Source: CAZDVK01 sp964508915 (GTDB lineage: Bacteria; Pseudomonadota; Alphaproteobacteria; Paracaedibacterales; CAIULA01). From it: DNA of 55,380 nt. Within the stretch, counting starts at the first letter, position 1. Every line of letters starts with the position of its first letter. Under the pieces are notes generated by a model. That model did no database searches and was not told the origin of the DNA. It saw only the letters and a program-made list of their open reading frames with translations. The translations under genes were made by a program, and so were the position numbers. The stretch lies in contig CAZDVK010000011.1 of assembly GCA_964508915.1 (NCBI GenBank), forward strand, positions 1-55,380, written 5' to 3'. Positions 8,748 through 17,403 of this stretch are shown piece after piece.

Positions 8748-9209
8748 ATGACATTCAAGTTAAATACAGTCAGAGATCGTCCCGGTGCGCGCCAAGCACG
8801 CAAAGTTGTTGGACGTGGTATGGGATCCGGTCTTGGAAAGACGTCTGGCCGTGGTGGTAAAGGTCAAACAGCACGTTCTGGTGTTTCAATCAACGGTTTT
8901 GAAGGTGGTCAAACACCTTTGTATCGTCGTTTGCCAAAGCGTGGGTTCGTTAACATTCATGCCCAAAAACTTTATGAGCTAGACTATCACAAGGTAAACC
9001 GTATTGTTGAGCAGGGCCTTAACCAGGGTGTTGAGCAGATTGATCGGGATTTACTGGTGAAAATTGGTTATATGCCCGCTTATATTACAGGGGTTTCCCT
9101 TATTGCAAATGGAACACCACCAAAAGGTGTTAAGTTGGCTGTTACCCGTGCGACAAAAAAAGCGCAAGCGCTACTTGAAAAAGCGGGTGGTTCCCTTATT
9201 ATTGAATAA
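8748..9209 (+). CDS. rplO: 50S ribosomal protein L15
   Basis: 153 residues. The glycine-rich N-terminal extension GRGMGSGLGKTSGRGGKGQ, which threads into 23S rRNA, and GFEGGQTPLYRRLPKRGF are diagnostic. It is followed by secY after 23 bases. Confidence 0.98.
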   Translation: MTFKLNTVRDRPGARQARKVVGRGMGSGLGKTSGRGGKGQTARSGVSINGFEGGQTPLYRRLPKRGFVNIHAQKLYELDYHKVNRIVEQGLNQGVEQIDRDLLVKIGYMPAYITGVSLIANGTPPKGVKLAVTRATKKAQALLEKAGGSLIIE

Positions 9210-9232
9210 ACCATTTTTTTGAGAGGCGACAT

Positions 9233-10576
9233 ATGTCATCAGCCATTGAGCAATTAGCCGCAGGGCTTAACTTTTCTTCTTTTGCAAAAGCAGAGGATTT
9301 AAAAAAACGTATCTGGTTTACGCTAGCTGCATTGGTTGTTTACAGGCTTGGTACATATGTTCCTTTGCCCGGAATTAACCCCCAAATTATTGCGGAATTT
9401 ACCCGTCAAAATGCGGGGGGGATCTTGGGCATCTTGGATATGTTTTCCGGTGGTGCCATTGGTCGTATGACCATTTTTTCCCTTAACATTATGCCGTACA
9501 TTTCTGCCAGCATTATTGTGCAGCTCATGACGTCTATTTCCCCTCATTTAGAAGCTTTGAAAAAAGAAGGTGAAACGGGGAAGCGGAAGTTAAATCAATA
9601 TACACGTTATGGAACGGTTTTATTGGCAGCTGTTCAGGCTTATGGTATTTCCGCTGGGTTAGAACGCATTGTTGGGCATTCAGGTAGTGCCGTACTTGAC
9701 CCCGGTTTGTTCTTTAGGTTGACTACTGTTATCACGTTAACAGGCGGTACTTTATTTATTGTGTGGTTGGGTGAGCAGATTACGTCGCGTGGTATTGGAA
9801 ACGGGACGTCATTAATTATCTATTCAGGTATCGTTGCAAACTTGCCCCAGGCTGTTTTTGGAACATTTGAATTGGGACGCCAGGGTGCCATATCAGCTTT
9901 TGTTATTATTGGTATTCTTGCTATGGTGGCAGCTGTTATTGGTTACATTGTCTTTATGGAAAAAGCGCAACGTCGTATACCAGTGCAATATCCTAAACGT
10001 CAAGTGGCTGTGAATATGCCTGCGGTTTCACAGAATACGCATTTGCCTTTAAAGTTGAACAGTGCCGGTGTTATTCCACCTATCTTTGCTTCTTCTTTAT
10101 TGTTGTTGCCGGCAACCATTGTTGGTTTTTCCAACGTTACGCAAGATTCGTGGTTGGGTGCTATCTCTCGCTATTTTAACCATGGTCATCCTGTTTATAT
10201 GGCGTGTTTCGTTGGATTAATTGTTTTCTTTGCGTTCTTTTATACAGCGTTGATGTTTAACCCCAATGAAACAGCAGAAAACTTACGTAAAATGGGAACG
10301 TTTATTCCCGGTGTGCGCCCTGGTAAACAAACAGCTGAATACATTGATTATGTATTGACACGGTTGACAGTTGTGGGCGCTTTGTATTTAGCATCCATTT
10401 GTATTTTGCCGGAAATTGTATTGTCACAAGTGTCGTTACCATTTTATTTTGGTGGGACAAGTTTGTTGATTGTGGTGAGCGTAACCATTGATACTATTGG
10501 TCAAGTGCAGTCACACCTTGTTGCCCATCAGTATGAAGGGCTTATTAAAAAGGCGAAACAGAAAGGCAAGCTTTAG
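9233..10576 (+). CDS. secY: Protein translocase subunit SecY
   Basis: 447 residues with ten predicted membrane spans. It forms the SecYEG channel that moves signal-peptide proteins across the inner membrane. Recognisable points are the plug region FSGGAIGRMTIFSLNIMPYI and the cytoplasmic loop around VQYPKRQVAVNMP. GAGAGGCGAC at 9221-9230 is the ribosome-binding site. The large number of signal-peptide proteins in this window are its likely clients. Confidence 0.98.
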   Translation: MSSAIEQLAAGLNFSSFAKAEDLKKRIWFTLAALVVYRLGTYVPLPGINPQIIAEFTRQNAGGILGILDMFSGGAIGRMTIFSLNIMPYISASIIVQLMTSISPHLEALKKEGETGKRKLNQYTRYGTVLLAAVQAYGISAGLERIVGHSGSAVLDPGLFFRLTTVITLTGGTLFIVWLGEQITSRGIGNGTSLIIYSGIVANLPQAVFGTFELGRQGAISAFVIIGILAMVAAVIGYIVFMEKAQRRIPVQYPKRQVAVNMPAVSQNTHLPLKLNSAGVIPPIFASSLLLLPATIVGFSNVTQDSWLGAISRYFNHGHPVYMACFVGLIVFFAFFYTALMFNPNETAENLRKMGTFIPGVRPGKQTAEYIDYVLTRLTVVGALYLASICILPEIVLSQVSLPFYFGGTSLLIVVSVTIDTIGQVQSHLVAHQYEGLIKKAKQKGKL

Positions 10577-10580
10577 GAAA

Positions 10581-11234
10581 ATGAACCTTGTTCTTTTTGG
10601 GCCGCCTGGTTGTGGCAAAGGGACGCAATCACAGTTCCTTGTTTCTATGCACAACTTTGATCACCTATCCACTGGCGATTTAATTCGCCAGGAAATTTCA
10701 TCTGATTCTGAATTGGGTAAAAAGGTTGCATCCATTTATTCAGCAGGTGGTTTAGTATCTGACGATATAATTATGCAAATTGTGCAAAAAAGAATTGCAG
10801 GCAATGGTGGAAAGAGTATATTATTTGATGGAATTCCGCGCACCCTAAGTCAGGCCCAGGCGTTGGATGGACTTTTAGCTTCTTTATCGTCGAAAGTTCA
10901 CCGTGTTATTAGCTTGGTTGTTCCTGATTCTGTGTTGTTGCAACGAATTATAGGACGTTTTCATTGTCTTAACTGTAAGACCGTTTACCATGCAGAAAAC
11001 AAACCCCCTATCAAAAATGGCGTTTGTGATGTTTGTGGAGAAACAGAGTTTGGTCGACGCAGTGACGACCAAGAAGAAAGCCTGAAAGTAAGGTTGGCTT
11101 CTTATTATGAGCAAACAAAGCCTTTGGAGCAGTTTTATAAAGATAAAAATGTTTTTTCAGAGGTTGACGCTACACAGTCGCCCAACGCTGTGTATGAAGA
11201 TATTGTGAAACTAATTAAGCCTATAAAGGCATAG
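10581..11234 (+). CDS. adk: Adenylate kinase with Cys4 LID domain
   Basis: 217 residues from ATG 10581, with AGGAAA just upstream; a longer frame starting at 10488 only reads secY out of frame. The P-loop GPPGCGKGTQ is at residues 8-17. The LID contains CLNC and CDVC pairs, so it is the long, metal-binding LID form. The enzyme equilibrates AMP, ADP and ATP. Position after secY is classical. The following GRRSDDQEESLKVRL contains the substrate-binding arginines. Confidence 0.97.
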   Translation: MNLVLFGPPGCGKGTQSQFLVSMHNFDHLSTGDLIRQEISSDSELGKKVASIYSAGGLVSDDIIMQIVQKRIAGNGGKSILFDGIPRTLSQAQALDGLLASLSSKVHRVISLVVPDSVLLQRIIGRFHCLNCKTVYHAENKPPIKNGVCDVCGETEFGRRSDDQEESLKVRLASYYEQTKPLEQFYKDKNVFSEVDATQSPNAVYEDIVKLIKPIKA

Positions 11235-11246
11235 GGAGAAAGAAAC

Positions 11247-11624
11247 GTGGCACGTATTGCAGGTGTAAACATACCGACGCAAAAAAAGGTTTTTATTGGG
11301 TTAACCTATATTTACGGTATTGGACTTCACACATCGAAAAAAATTATGGAATCAGCCGGCATTGATTTGGCTAAACGTGTGAACCAACTAACTGATCAAG
11401 AGGTTCTGAAGATTCGTGAAATCATTGACCGTGATCATAAAGTTGAGGGTGACTTGCGCCGTGAAGTTTCTATGAATATTAAAAGGTTGATGGACTTGGG
11501 CTGTTATCGTGGGTTACGCCATCGTAAAGGGCTTCCTGTTCGTGGTCAAAGAACACATACCAACGCCCGTACCCGAAAAGGGAAAGCAGTTCCGATTGCT
11601 GGTAAAAAAATGGTTGGTAAGTAA
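11247..11624 (+). CDS. rpsM: 30S ribosomal protein S13
   Basis: 125 residues from GTG 11247, which follows GGGAGAAAG. ARIAGVNIPTQKKV and RGLRHRKGLPVRGQRT identify S13, which bridges to L5 and contacts P-site tRNA with its basic tail. No rpmJ lies between secY and this gene, as is usual in Alphaproteobacteria. Confidence 0.97.
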   Translation: MARIAGVNIPTQKKVFIGLTYIYGIGLHTSKKIMESAGIDLAKRVNQLTDQEVLKIREIIDRDHKVEGDLRREVSMNIKRLMDLGCYRGLRHRKGLPVRGQRTHTNARTRKGKAVPIAGKKMVGK

Positions 11625-11643
11625 TTAAGGGTTAGGTGAGATT

Positions 11644-12033
11644 ATGTCAAAAACAGTTGCACGCGTTAAGCGTCGTGAGAAAAAAAATATTTCAACGGGC
11701 GTTGCTTTTATCAATGCTACGTTTAACAATACGCTTATTACCATTACGGACGAACATGGCAATGCCATTTCATGGTCCACAGCTGGTATGGTTGGTTTTA
11801 AGGGCTCTCGTAAGTCAACACCTTATGCTGCTCAGGTTGCTGCTGAAGATGCAGCTAAAAAAGCGGCCGAACATGGTTTGAAAACAGTATCTGTTATTGT
11901 AAAAGGACCCGGTTCAGGTCGTGAGACTGCCTTGCGTGCTTTGCAAAGTGTTGGTTTTACGGTGACATCGGTACGCGATGTAACGCCCGTTCCCCATAAT
12001 GGTTGCCGCCCACCAAAGCGCCGGCGTGTTTAA
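11644..12033 (+). CDS. rpsK: 30S ribosomal protein S11
   Basis: 129 residues. VIVKGPGSGRETALRAL and the end PHNGCRPPKRRRV are invariant-type S11 sequence; the protein lines the mRNA exit channel on the platform. The Asn-Gly in PHNG is the site that can form isoaspartate in E. coli. Confidence 0.98.
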   Translation: MSKTVARVKRREKKNISTGVAFINATFNNTLITITDEHGNAISWSTAGMVGFKGSRKSTPYAAQVAAEDAAKKAAEHGLKTVSVIVKGPGSGRETALRALQSVGFTVTSVRDVTPVPHNGCRPPKRRRV

Positions 12034-12078
12034 TTTCGTTTGTTTGTGACGTTTTAGTTTTAAGAGAGAGGGGATCCC

Positions 12079-13098
12079 GTGATTCAGAATAATTGGCAGG
12101 CGTTGATTAAACCATCAAAACTGAATGTACAGTATCTTGATCCGAATTTAAGAGAAGCAGAGATTGTGGCCGAACCACTAGAGCGTGGTTTTGGTATGAC
12201 ACTTGGTAATGCCATTCGTCGTATTTTAATGTCATCTTTGCAAGGATCTGCCATTACGGCTGTAAAAATTGACGGTGTGTTGCATGAATTTTCCGCCATA
12301 CCCGGTGTGATGGAAGATGTAACAGATGTTATTCTGAACTTGAAAACCATTGGTGTAAAGTTAAGTTCTGAATTACCTAAGAAAGTGCGCGTCAATGTGG
12401 TTGGACCAAAAGTTGTGACCGCGAAAGACATTCAAACAACAGCTGATGTTGAAGTTTTAGACCCGGATGTTGTTATTTGTACGGTTGGCGAAGGTGCCAC
12501 GTTAAATATGGAGCTAACCATTCAAAATGGTAAGGGTTATGTTCCTGCAGGTCAGCATTTTTATGAAGATAAGCCAATTGGTTTAATTCCAATTGATGCG
12601 ATCTACAGCCCGATTAAGCGGGTGGTTTATAAGGTTGATCAAACACGTGTTGGGCAACGGACTGACTATGACAAGTTGACATTTCGTATTCAAACAAATG
12701 GTTCTATTAAACCGGATGATGCTATTGCTTATGCAGCGCGCATTCTGCAGGATCAGCTACGTCAGTTTATCAATTTTGATGAACCACAAGTTGCTGAAAA
12801 ATCTGAACGTAAAGATGACTTACCGTTTAATCGGAATTTGTTGAAAAAAGTCGACGAACTTGAATTGTCTGTTCGTTCAGCTAACTGTTTGAAGAATGAA
12901 AATATTTTCTACATTGGCGATTTGGTTCAAAAATCTGAAGGTGACATGTTAAAAACACCTAATTTTGGACGTAAGTCGTTGAATGAAATTAAAGAGGTTT
13001 TGTCTTTGATGGGGCTTGGTTTTGGCATGAACGTGCCGAATTGGCCGCCAGAAAACATTGAAGACTTGGCCAAAAGTTTAGAAGATCCATTTAGCTAA
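12079..13098 (+). CDS. rpoA: RNA polymerase alpha subunit
   Basis: 339 residues from GTG 12079 after GAGAGGGG (12064-12071). The N-terminal assembly domain contains PLERGFGMTLGNAIRRILM (about residue 34 on). The C-terminal domain begins near residue 255 (LSVRSANCLKNENIFYIGDL) and would bind UP elements and activators. A full-length gene in the standard alpha-operon position. Confidence 0.98.
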   Translation: MIQNNWQALIKPSKLNVQYLDPNLREAEIVAEPLERGFGMTLGNAIRRILMSSLQGSAITAVKIDGVLHEFSAIPGVMEDVTDVILNLKTIGVKLSSELPKKVRVNVVGPKVVTAKDIQTTADVEVLDPDVVICTVGEGATLNMELTIQNGKGYVPAGQHFYEDKPIGLIPIDAIYSPIKRVVYKVDQTRVGQRTDYDKLTFRIQTNGSIKPDDAIAYAARILQDQLRQFINFDEPQVAEKSERKDDLPFNRNLLKKVDELELSVRSANCLKNENIFYIGDLVQKSEGDMLKTPNFGRKSLNEIKEVLSLMGLGFGMNVPNWPPENIEDLAKSLEDPFS

Positions 13099-13112
13099 AA
13101 AGAGAATAAATC

Positions 13113-13499
13113 ATGAGACATCAAATATCTGGTCGTAAATTAAATCGTACAAGTTCCCACAGAAAAGCTTTGTTTAAGAACTTGGCGCAAGCGCTGATTA
13201 AGCACGAACAAATTAAAACAACACTGCCAAAAGCGAAAGATTTGCGCCCTGTTGTGGAACGTTTAATCACGTTAGCGAAAAAAGGTGGCTTGCATGCACG
13301 CCGTCAGGCTATTGCGCAGCTTCAAGATGTGGAAGTGGCATCAAAATTGATGGACACATTGGCAACACGTTTTCAAGGTCGTGCGGGTGGTTATACACGC
13401 GTTCTGAAAGCAGGTTTCCGTTATGGGGATAATGCGCCCATGGCTGTTATCGAATTTGTTGATTTTCAACCAACTGCTTCTGAAACTGTAGAAGCGTAG
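13113..13499 (+). CDS. rplQ: 50S ribosomal protein L17
   Basis: 128 residues. MRHQISGRKLNRTSSHRKAL is the L17 start; the protein sits near the tunnel exit. It is the last gene of the ribosomal block and is followed within 22 bases by a terminator. Confidence 0.98.
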   Translation: MRHQISGRKLNRTSSHRKALFKNLAQALIKHEQIKTTLPKAKDLRPVVERLITLAKKGGLHARRQAIAQLQDVEVASKLMDTLATRFQGRAGGYTRVLKAGFRYGDNAPMAVIEFVDFQPTASETVEA

Positions 13500-13520
13500 T
13501 CGAAAATTCTTAAAAAGAAA

Positions 13521-13554
13521 GGGGCCCAGACGAAAGTTTGGGCCTCTTTTTTTG
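13521..13554 (+). terminator. Bidirectional terminator after rplQ
   Basis: GGGGCCCAGAC (13521-13531) pairs over 11 bases with GTTTGGGCCTC (13536-13546) around a GAAA loop and is followed by eight T. On the other strand the hairpin is followed by TTTCTTTTT, so it can also end the minus-strand gene at 13557-14279. It closes the ribosomal operon. Confidence 0.93.
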
Positions 13555-13556
13555 TT

Positions 13557-14279
13557 TTATTGAAGCGCTAAAATCTCAGCAGCTAAATTTCCAGGGTTTG
13601 CGCTGTAAAAAGCCTCTTTAAGGGTATCAAGCTGACTTGATAAAGATACCAAAGTTGCAGGATTTACAAGTTTATTGTAAGCAAATACCAAATCAGGAAT
13701 AGATGGACCGTCACCACCATCGATACTGGCGTAGTATCCAAGTCGTGGGCCGCTGCTTCCTGGTGTTGGTGCGTGTTTTTTAGCGTAGTTGGTCATGGCA
13801 ACCCAAAAGCCAACTGCTTTAGGTGAGCCTAGATATTCACCCCCGCTGCCAATTTGAAAAGGTACCAGTGTTCCCTTTAAGAAAAAGGCACTTGATGTGC
13901 TTGTTTCCATCAAAGGAGTCCAGGTTGGTAATAAAGCGCTGACGCCACCAGATGTAATGATCGCATCAAGACGTCCTGCCGCCATTGTATTAAACTCGTC
14001 TTGACCTTCTTGGTAAAGTTTTGAAGCAAGTGGAATTAAGTTCATTTCCGTCATGATTGACACGGCATGTTCTTGTTGTTCTGGTAAACATGGAAACGCT
14101 GCCATCATCGCAGCTGACAGAGGAGGAGCATAGGCAGTTGGCGATGGCGATAAGTATATAGATGCGGCCATAGCTTTTTCATCGTCTGTCATACATGAAG
14201 CATTTGTTGATATTAAAGCAAACGCTATAGATGTGTACGCTGTAACTTTAGTAACCAAACGAATCACTTGAATTGTCAT
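13557..14279 (-). CDS. Exported protein of unknown function
   Basis: 240 residues. The first ~28 residues (MTIQVIRLVTKVTAYTSIAF, then ALISTNASC) look like a signal peptide, with a Cys at the end that might alternatively be a lipidation site but does not match the lipobox well. The mature part is rich in small residues and lacks any motif I recognise. It shares the bidirectional terminator with rplQ. Function is unknown. Confidence 0.7.
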   Translation of the reverse strand: MTIQVIRLVTKVTAYTSIAFALISTNASCMTDDEKAMAASIYLSPSPTAYAPPLSAAMMAAFPCLPEQQEHAVSIMTEMNLIPLASKLYQEGQDEFNTMAAGRLDAIITSGGVSALLPTWTPLMETSTSSAFFLKGTLVPFQIGSGGEYLGSPKAVGFWVAMTNYAKKHAPTPGSSGPRLGYYASIDGGDGPSIPDLVFAYNKLVNPATLVSLSSQLDTLKEAFYSANPGNLAAEILALQ

Positions 14280-14571
14280 GATGTTAATACCCTTATAAGG
14301 TTAGAGGTTGAATAGCCCACATAGGCAACACCCATCTGGGCAATACAATATATAGCCTTGAGTTATTGATAAATGATTAACGGGGTAATTTTACGTGTCG
14401 GAATCTAAGCGGCGGGTTGATGTGAGTAGTTAGGTAGAATCGAGGTAATACAGCCGCCTTTAGGCGAACACTTTATTATTTTTTCTAGATTGCCGCGTCA
14501 CGCTGTTCCTCGCAATGACAATTCTTTGCCGCCGTCGTTGCGAGTGAAACGAAGCAATCCAGATTCTAACT
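14280..14571. other. Non-coding spacer with small hairpins
   Basis: No gene was found in these ~290 bases. On the minus strand, upstream of the exported protein gene, there are short hairpins (GCCCA/GTGGGC around 14312-14338 and CGCC/GGCG around 14454-14466). The part from 14484 on is the palindromic repeat listed separately. Confidence 0.5.
14484..14566. repeat. Imperfect palindromic interspersed repeat
   Basis: TCTAGATTGCCGCGTCACGC leads into CTCGCAATGAC; the matching arm GTCGTTGCGAG ends in GCAATCCAGA. The two arms form a long imperfect inverted repeat around AATTCTTTGCCGCC. The wording (attgc.gcgtcac..tcctcgcaatgac) resembles the small interspersed palindromes found in many copies in other bacterial genomes. 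Only one copy is seen in this window, so its repetitive nature is inferred. Confidence 0.6.
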
Positions 14572-14730
14572 TCACCCCAAAGCCTTCACCAAATCCACCA
14601 CATTGACGCGCTGTTCTTTATCACCTTCGCCGGCGCGTAAATCACGCAGAATGACTTGATGCTCGCTCCATTCATTATCCCCAAAAATAAGGGCGTGGGT
14701 GCAACCCACCTTATCGGCGTATCTATAGCG
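14572..14730 (-). pseudogene. Displaced 3' fragment of hisS
   Basis: Read on the minus strand this encodes YADKVGCTHALIFGDNEW and continues to the stop as VNVVDLVKALG. That is the last ~52 residues of HisRS, found again at the end of the intact hisS gene. By eye, 13 of 151 aligned bases differ from 16156-16306 (about 91% identity). No start or upstream part is present. It directly abuts, and by a few bases overlaps, the end of the HNH-Sel1 gene, so that gene lies exactly between two copies of the hisS end. Confidence 0.9.
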
Positions 14731-16159
14731 CATTCATTTTCTGAAGATTTTTTTGTGAAGGAATATGTTCTTGTGCAGCAGCCGACTTCCAGTATTCCAT
14801 AGCTTTTCTTTCATCCTTATCTGCTCCTATTCCGTCGGCCAAGAGGCAAGCAAGATTATTCTGTGCCATAGGGTTTCCTTGATTGGCTGCTAGTGTCCAA
14901 AAATGGATAGCTTTTGAAAGATTTTGCTCTCCTACTAATCCATTAAAATACAAAGAACCAAGATTATATTGTGCTATTTCATCTCCTTTATGGGCAGCTG
15001 ACTCGTAATAGTGCTTGGCTTTTTCATAGTTTTGATCAACCCCAATACCTTTTTCATGAATATATCCTAAATTGTTTTCAGCCCGTGAATAACCGTCTTC
15101 TGCCGCTAAATTTAGAAGCTCTATAGCCTTCTCTATGTTTTTTTCTACCCCTAAGCCCCATAAACACATATATCCTAAGTCCCCTACAGCACTTGGAAGT
15201 GAGGATTCCGCTGCTTTTTGACACCATGAGAAAGCTTCGTCAGAGTTTTTTTCTACACCCTTACCCTTTGCATAGAGCAACGCAAGTTTATATTGATGCC
15301 AAGGAGAGCCTTTTTCTGATTTGCCTAATAACCATTCAGCATAACTCACTCCATAGGCCCACCCGTGAAAAAAATAGTCCATATCAAAGCAATCTATTTG
15401 AAGGTCAGGTACCTCATAAACAGGACTAGCGCCGTCTAATACAGCCCCAAGAAGTGGGTTCGGATCGATGTTATACCAAAAGTTAATCTGGTAATTTCCT
15501 ATTAGACGATACCAGACTAAGGAAGTAATGCCTGTTATTTTCGTGTTTTGCTGTTTTAATTCGTCATTGCAATTTAAATTTCTACCACCAAATAAACATC
15601 CTTTGCCTATCATGGTATTAATCATTTCTTTTTTGAAAGATGGAAATATAGCTTCCACGCCTCCAGGCTTACATACTGATATTTTTAATTTAGGATTTTT
15701 TAAGTCGAATCTTAACGGATTTGGAAAACTTTTAGGTAAACGTGCATTTGAATTGAGAATTTCACACCCCAGTATTTTCAAACAGTATCCATAGAAAAGT
15801 TCGATTTTCTTTAAATAGTTATTTCCCCATAACTCATGTAAATTAATGTAAGAAGCCTCCGGGTTTTCCCAACACCATTTTGAAAGTTGATCGTAGGCTA
15901 AATCCATGTTTTGCGTATTTGTGGTGTTACAAGCTTCACAAATAAGAGGAGGGTACCTTTCTCTATCTGCATCTAGACTTTTAATATAAAATAAGTTGCC
16001 GCTTTCAAAAGATATGCTAATGGGCCACTCTTTCTTAGAGGACTGTTTACTTCTATTTAAATTGGGTGCAAATCTATTCAGTTCAGTTCTTTTATATCTA
16101 TGTTCTCTTGAATTAGCGATGCCGCCACACATCCAGCAACCATTTTTGTAAATCATCAC
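14723..16159 (-). CDS. HNH-like zinc domain fused to Sel1 repeats
   Basis: 478 residues from GTG (16159) with an ATG next. It overlaps the hisS stop codon. The N-terminus has CWMC (residues 8-11), REH (18-20) and CEACN (74-78), an arrangement like a treble-clef HNH nuclease domain. A ~200-residue region of unknown nature follows. From about residue 280 there are five to six Sel1-type TPR repeats, for example GDEIAQYNLGSLYFNGL and GNPMAQNNLACLLADGIG. No signal peptide is seen. It is AT-richer than hisS and flanked by two copies of the hisS 3' end, so it looks acquired. Nuclease activity is inference; a defence or signalling role is possible. Confidence 0.85.
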   Translation of the reverse strand: MMIYKNGCWMCGGIANSREHRYKRTELNRFAPNLNRSKQSSKKEWPISISFESGNLFYIKSLDADRERYPPLICEACNTTNTQNMDLAYDQLSKWCWENPEASYINLHELWGNNYLKKIELFYGYCLKILGCEILNSNARLPKSFPNPLRFDLKNPKLKISVCKPGGVEAIFPSFKKEMINTMIGKGCLFGGRNLNCNDELKQQNTKITGITSLVWYRLIGNYQINFWYNIDPNPLLGAVLDGASPVYEVPDLQIDCFDMDYFFHGWAYGVSYAEWLLGKSEKGSPWHQYKLALLYAKGKGVEKNSDEAFSWCQKAAESSLPSAVGDLGYMCLWGLGVEKNIEKAIELLNLAAEDGYSRAENNLGYIHEKGIGVDQNYEKAKHYYESAAHKGDEIAQYNLGSLYFNGLVGEQNLSKAIHFWTLAANQGNPMAQNNLACLLADGIGADKDERKAMEYWKSAAAQEHIPSQKNLQKMNAL

Positions 16160-16306
16160 CCCAAAACTTTTACCAAATCCACCACATTCACACGCTGTTC
16201 TTTATCACCTTCGCCGGCGCGTAAATCCCGCAGAATGACTTGATGCTCGCTCCATTCATTATCGCCAAAAATAAGGGCGTGGGTGCAGCCTGTTTTATCG
16301 GCATAT
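16156..16306 (-). repeat. Direct repeat, hisS 3' end, copy fused to intact gene
   Basis: This copy forms the coding end of hisS and matches 14572-14722 in the same orientation. The distance between equivalent bases is 1584 bp, which is the size of the unit made of the HNH-Sel1 gene plus one repeat. Flanking direct repeats of a gene 3' end are the usual trace of insertion with reconstitution of the target gene. Confidence 0.88.
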
Positions 16307-17403
16307 TTCATGCGTTTGCCAAGATTGCCGGAATAGGTGAGTTCACACGGTATGTTTTGGCTGCGTAATTGGCAGGAGATTTCCAGGGCAGCGCTAGCTA
16401 AGTGGTCACCCACCGGCACAAGGGCCACTTTTTTCGGGGGTGCCTTCAATACAAACGATTCTTCCAACAACAGCATCAGGCGGTCTACACCGAAGGCCCA
16501 GCCCACGCCCGGTGTTTCAGGACCACCCATTTGCTTAATCAGGCCATCGTATCGGCCACCGCCCCCGAGGGCATCTTGGGCGCCCAAAGCGCCTGTTTTA
16601 AATTCAAAGGCTGTGTGGCAGTAATAATCAATACCGCGCACCAGTTTCGGGTCGAACACATGAGGAACTCCAATCTCATCTAATCCCCATCGAACAGCAG
16701 TAAAAAAAGCCCACGCATCAGTTGTTAAATAGGCTGCCATAGCCGGCGCCCCCTCACAAATTTCTTGGTCTTTGGGGTTTTTGGAATCCAAAATACGAAG
16801 GGGGTTTTTTTGCAGGCGTACTTTGCTTTCATCTGACAAATCAGCCACATATTTTTCAAAATACGCAACCAGGGCTTCCCGGTAAGCGGCCCGGCTTTCA
16901 GCGCAGCCCAGCGTGTTTAAGTGAAGGGTGCTTTCAATTCCCAGTGCCTTCAGCCATTGATAAGCAAAAGTTATACATTCCACATCTGCCAGGGGGCTTG
17001 CAATGCCAACACATTCAACACCCATTTGGTAAAACTGGCGGTAGCGACCTTTTTGGGGCCGTTCGTACCGAAACATCGGGCCGTGATACATCAGCTTTTG
17101 GGGCATTTTTTGCGTCAGTCCTAAGGAAATAATGGCCCGCATCACTGGCGCCGTGCCTTCGGGGCGAAGGGTTATGGATTCGCCCCCCCGGTCATCAAAG
17201 GTGTACATTTCTTTGCCCACCATGTCGGTTGTGTCGCCCAAGGTGCGCTTGAAAACCGATGTATATTCCATAATCGGTGTTTCAATGCCGTCAAAACCAT
17301 ATAAACGGCCAATGTCGTAAGCAGTTTTGCAAATGTGCTGATACAATTCAAATTGATCGCCGTATAAATCGCGCGTGCCGCGGATGGGTTGGATGTTTGA
17401 CAT
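16156..17403 (-). CDS. hisS: Histidyl-tRNA synthetase
   Basis: 415 residues, a class II synthetase that charges tRNA-His. Motif 2 region YERPQKGRYRQFYQMGVE, the HisA motif LVRGIDYYCHTAFE and motif 3 GVGWAFGVDRL are all present, followed by the anticodon-binding domain. The ATG overlaps the ileS stop as TAATG, so the two genes form one operon. The last ~150 bp are duplicated at 14572-14730, and the present 3' end may be a replacement brought by the inserted neighbour. The enzyme appears intact. Confidence 0.98.
   Translation of the reverse strand: MSNIQPIRGTRDLYGDQFELYQHICKTAYDIGRLYGFDGIETPIMEYTSVFKRTLGDTTDMVGKEMYTFDDRGGESITLRPEGTAPVMRAIISLGLTQKMPQKLMYHGPMFRYERPQKGRYRQFYQMGVECVGIASPLADVECITFAYQWLKALGIESTLHLNTLGCAESRAAYREALVAYFEKYVADLSDESKVRLQKNPLRILDSKNPKDQEICEGAPAMAAYLTTDAWAFFTAVRWGLDEIGVPHVFDPKLVRGIDYYCHTAFEFKTGALGAQDALGGGGRYDGLIKQMGGPETPGVGWAFGVDRLMLLLEESFVLKAPPKKVALVPVGDHLASAALEISCQLRSQNIPCELTYSGNLGKRMKYADKTGCTHALIFGDNEWSEHQVILRDLRAGEGDKEQRVNVVDLVKVLG

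Noticed and set aside
10488..10580. Longer adk start inside secY
   Set aside because: These codons are secY read in another frame; the P-loop is at the usual distance from ATG 10581.
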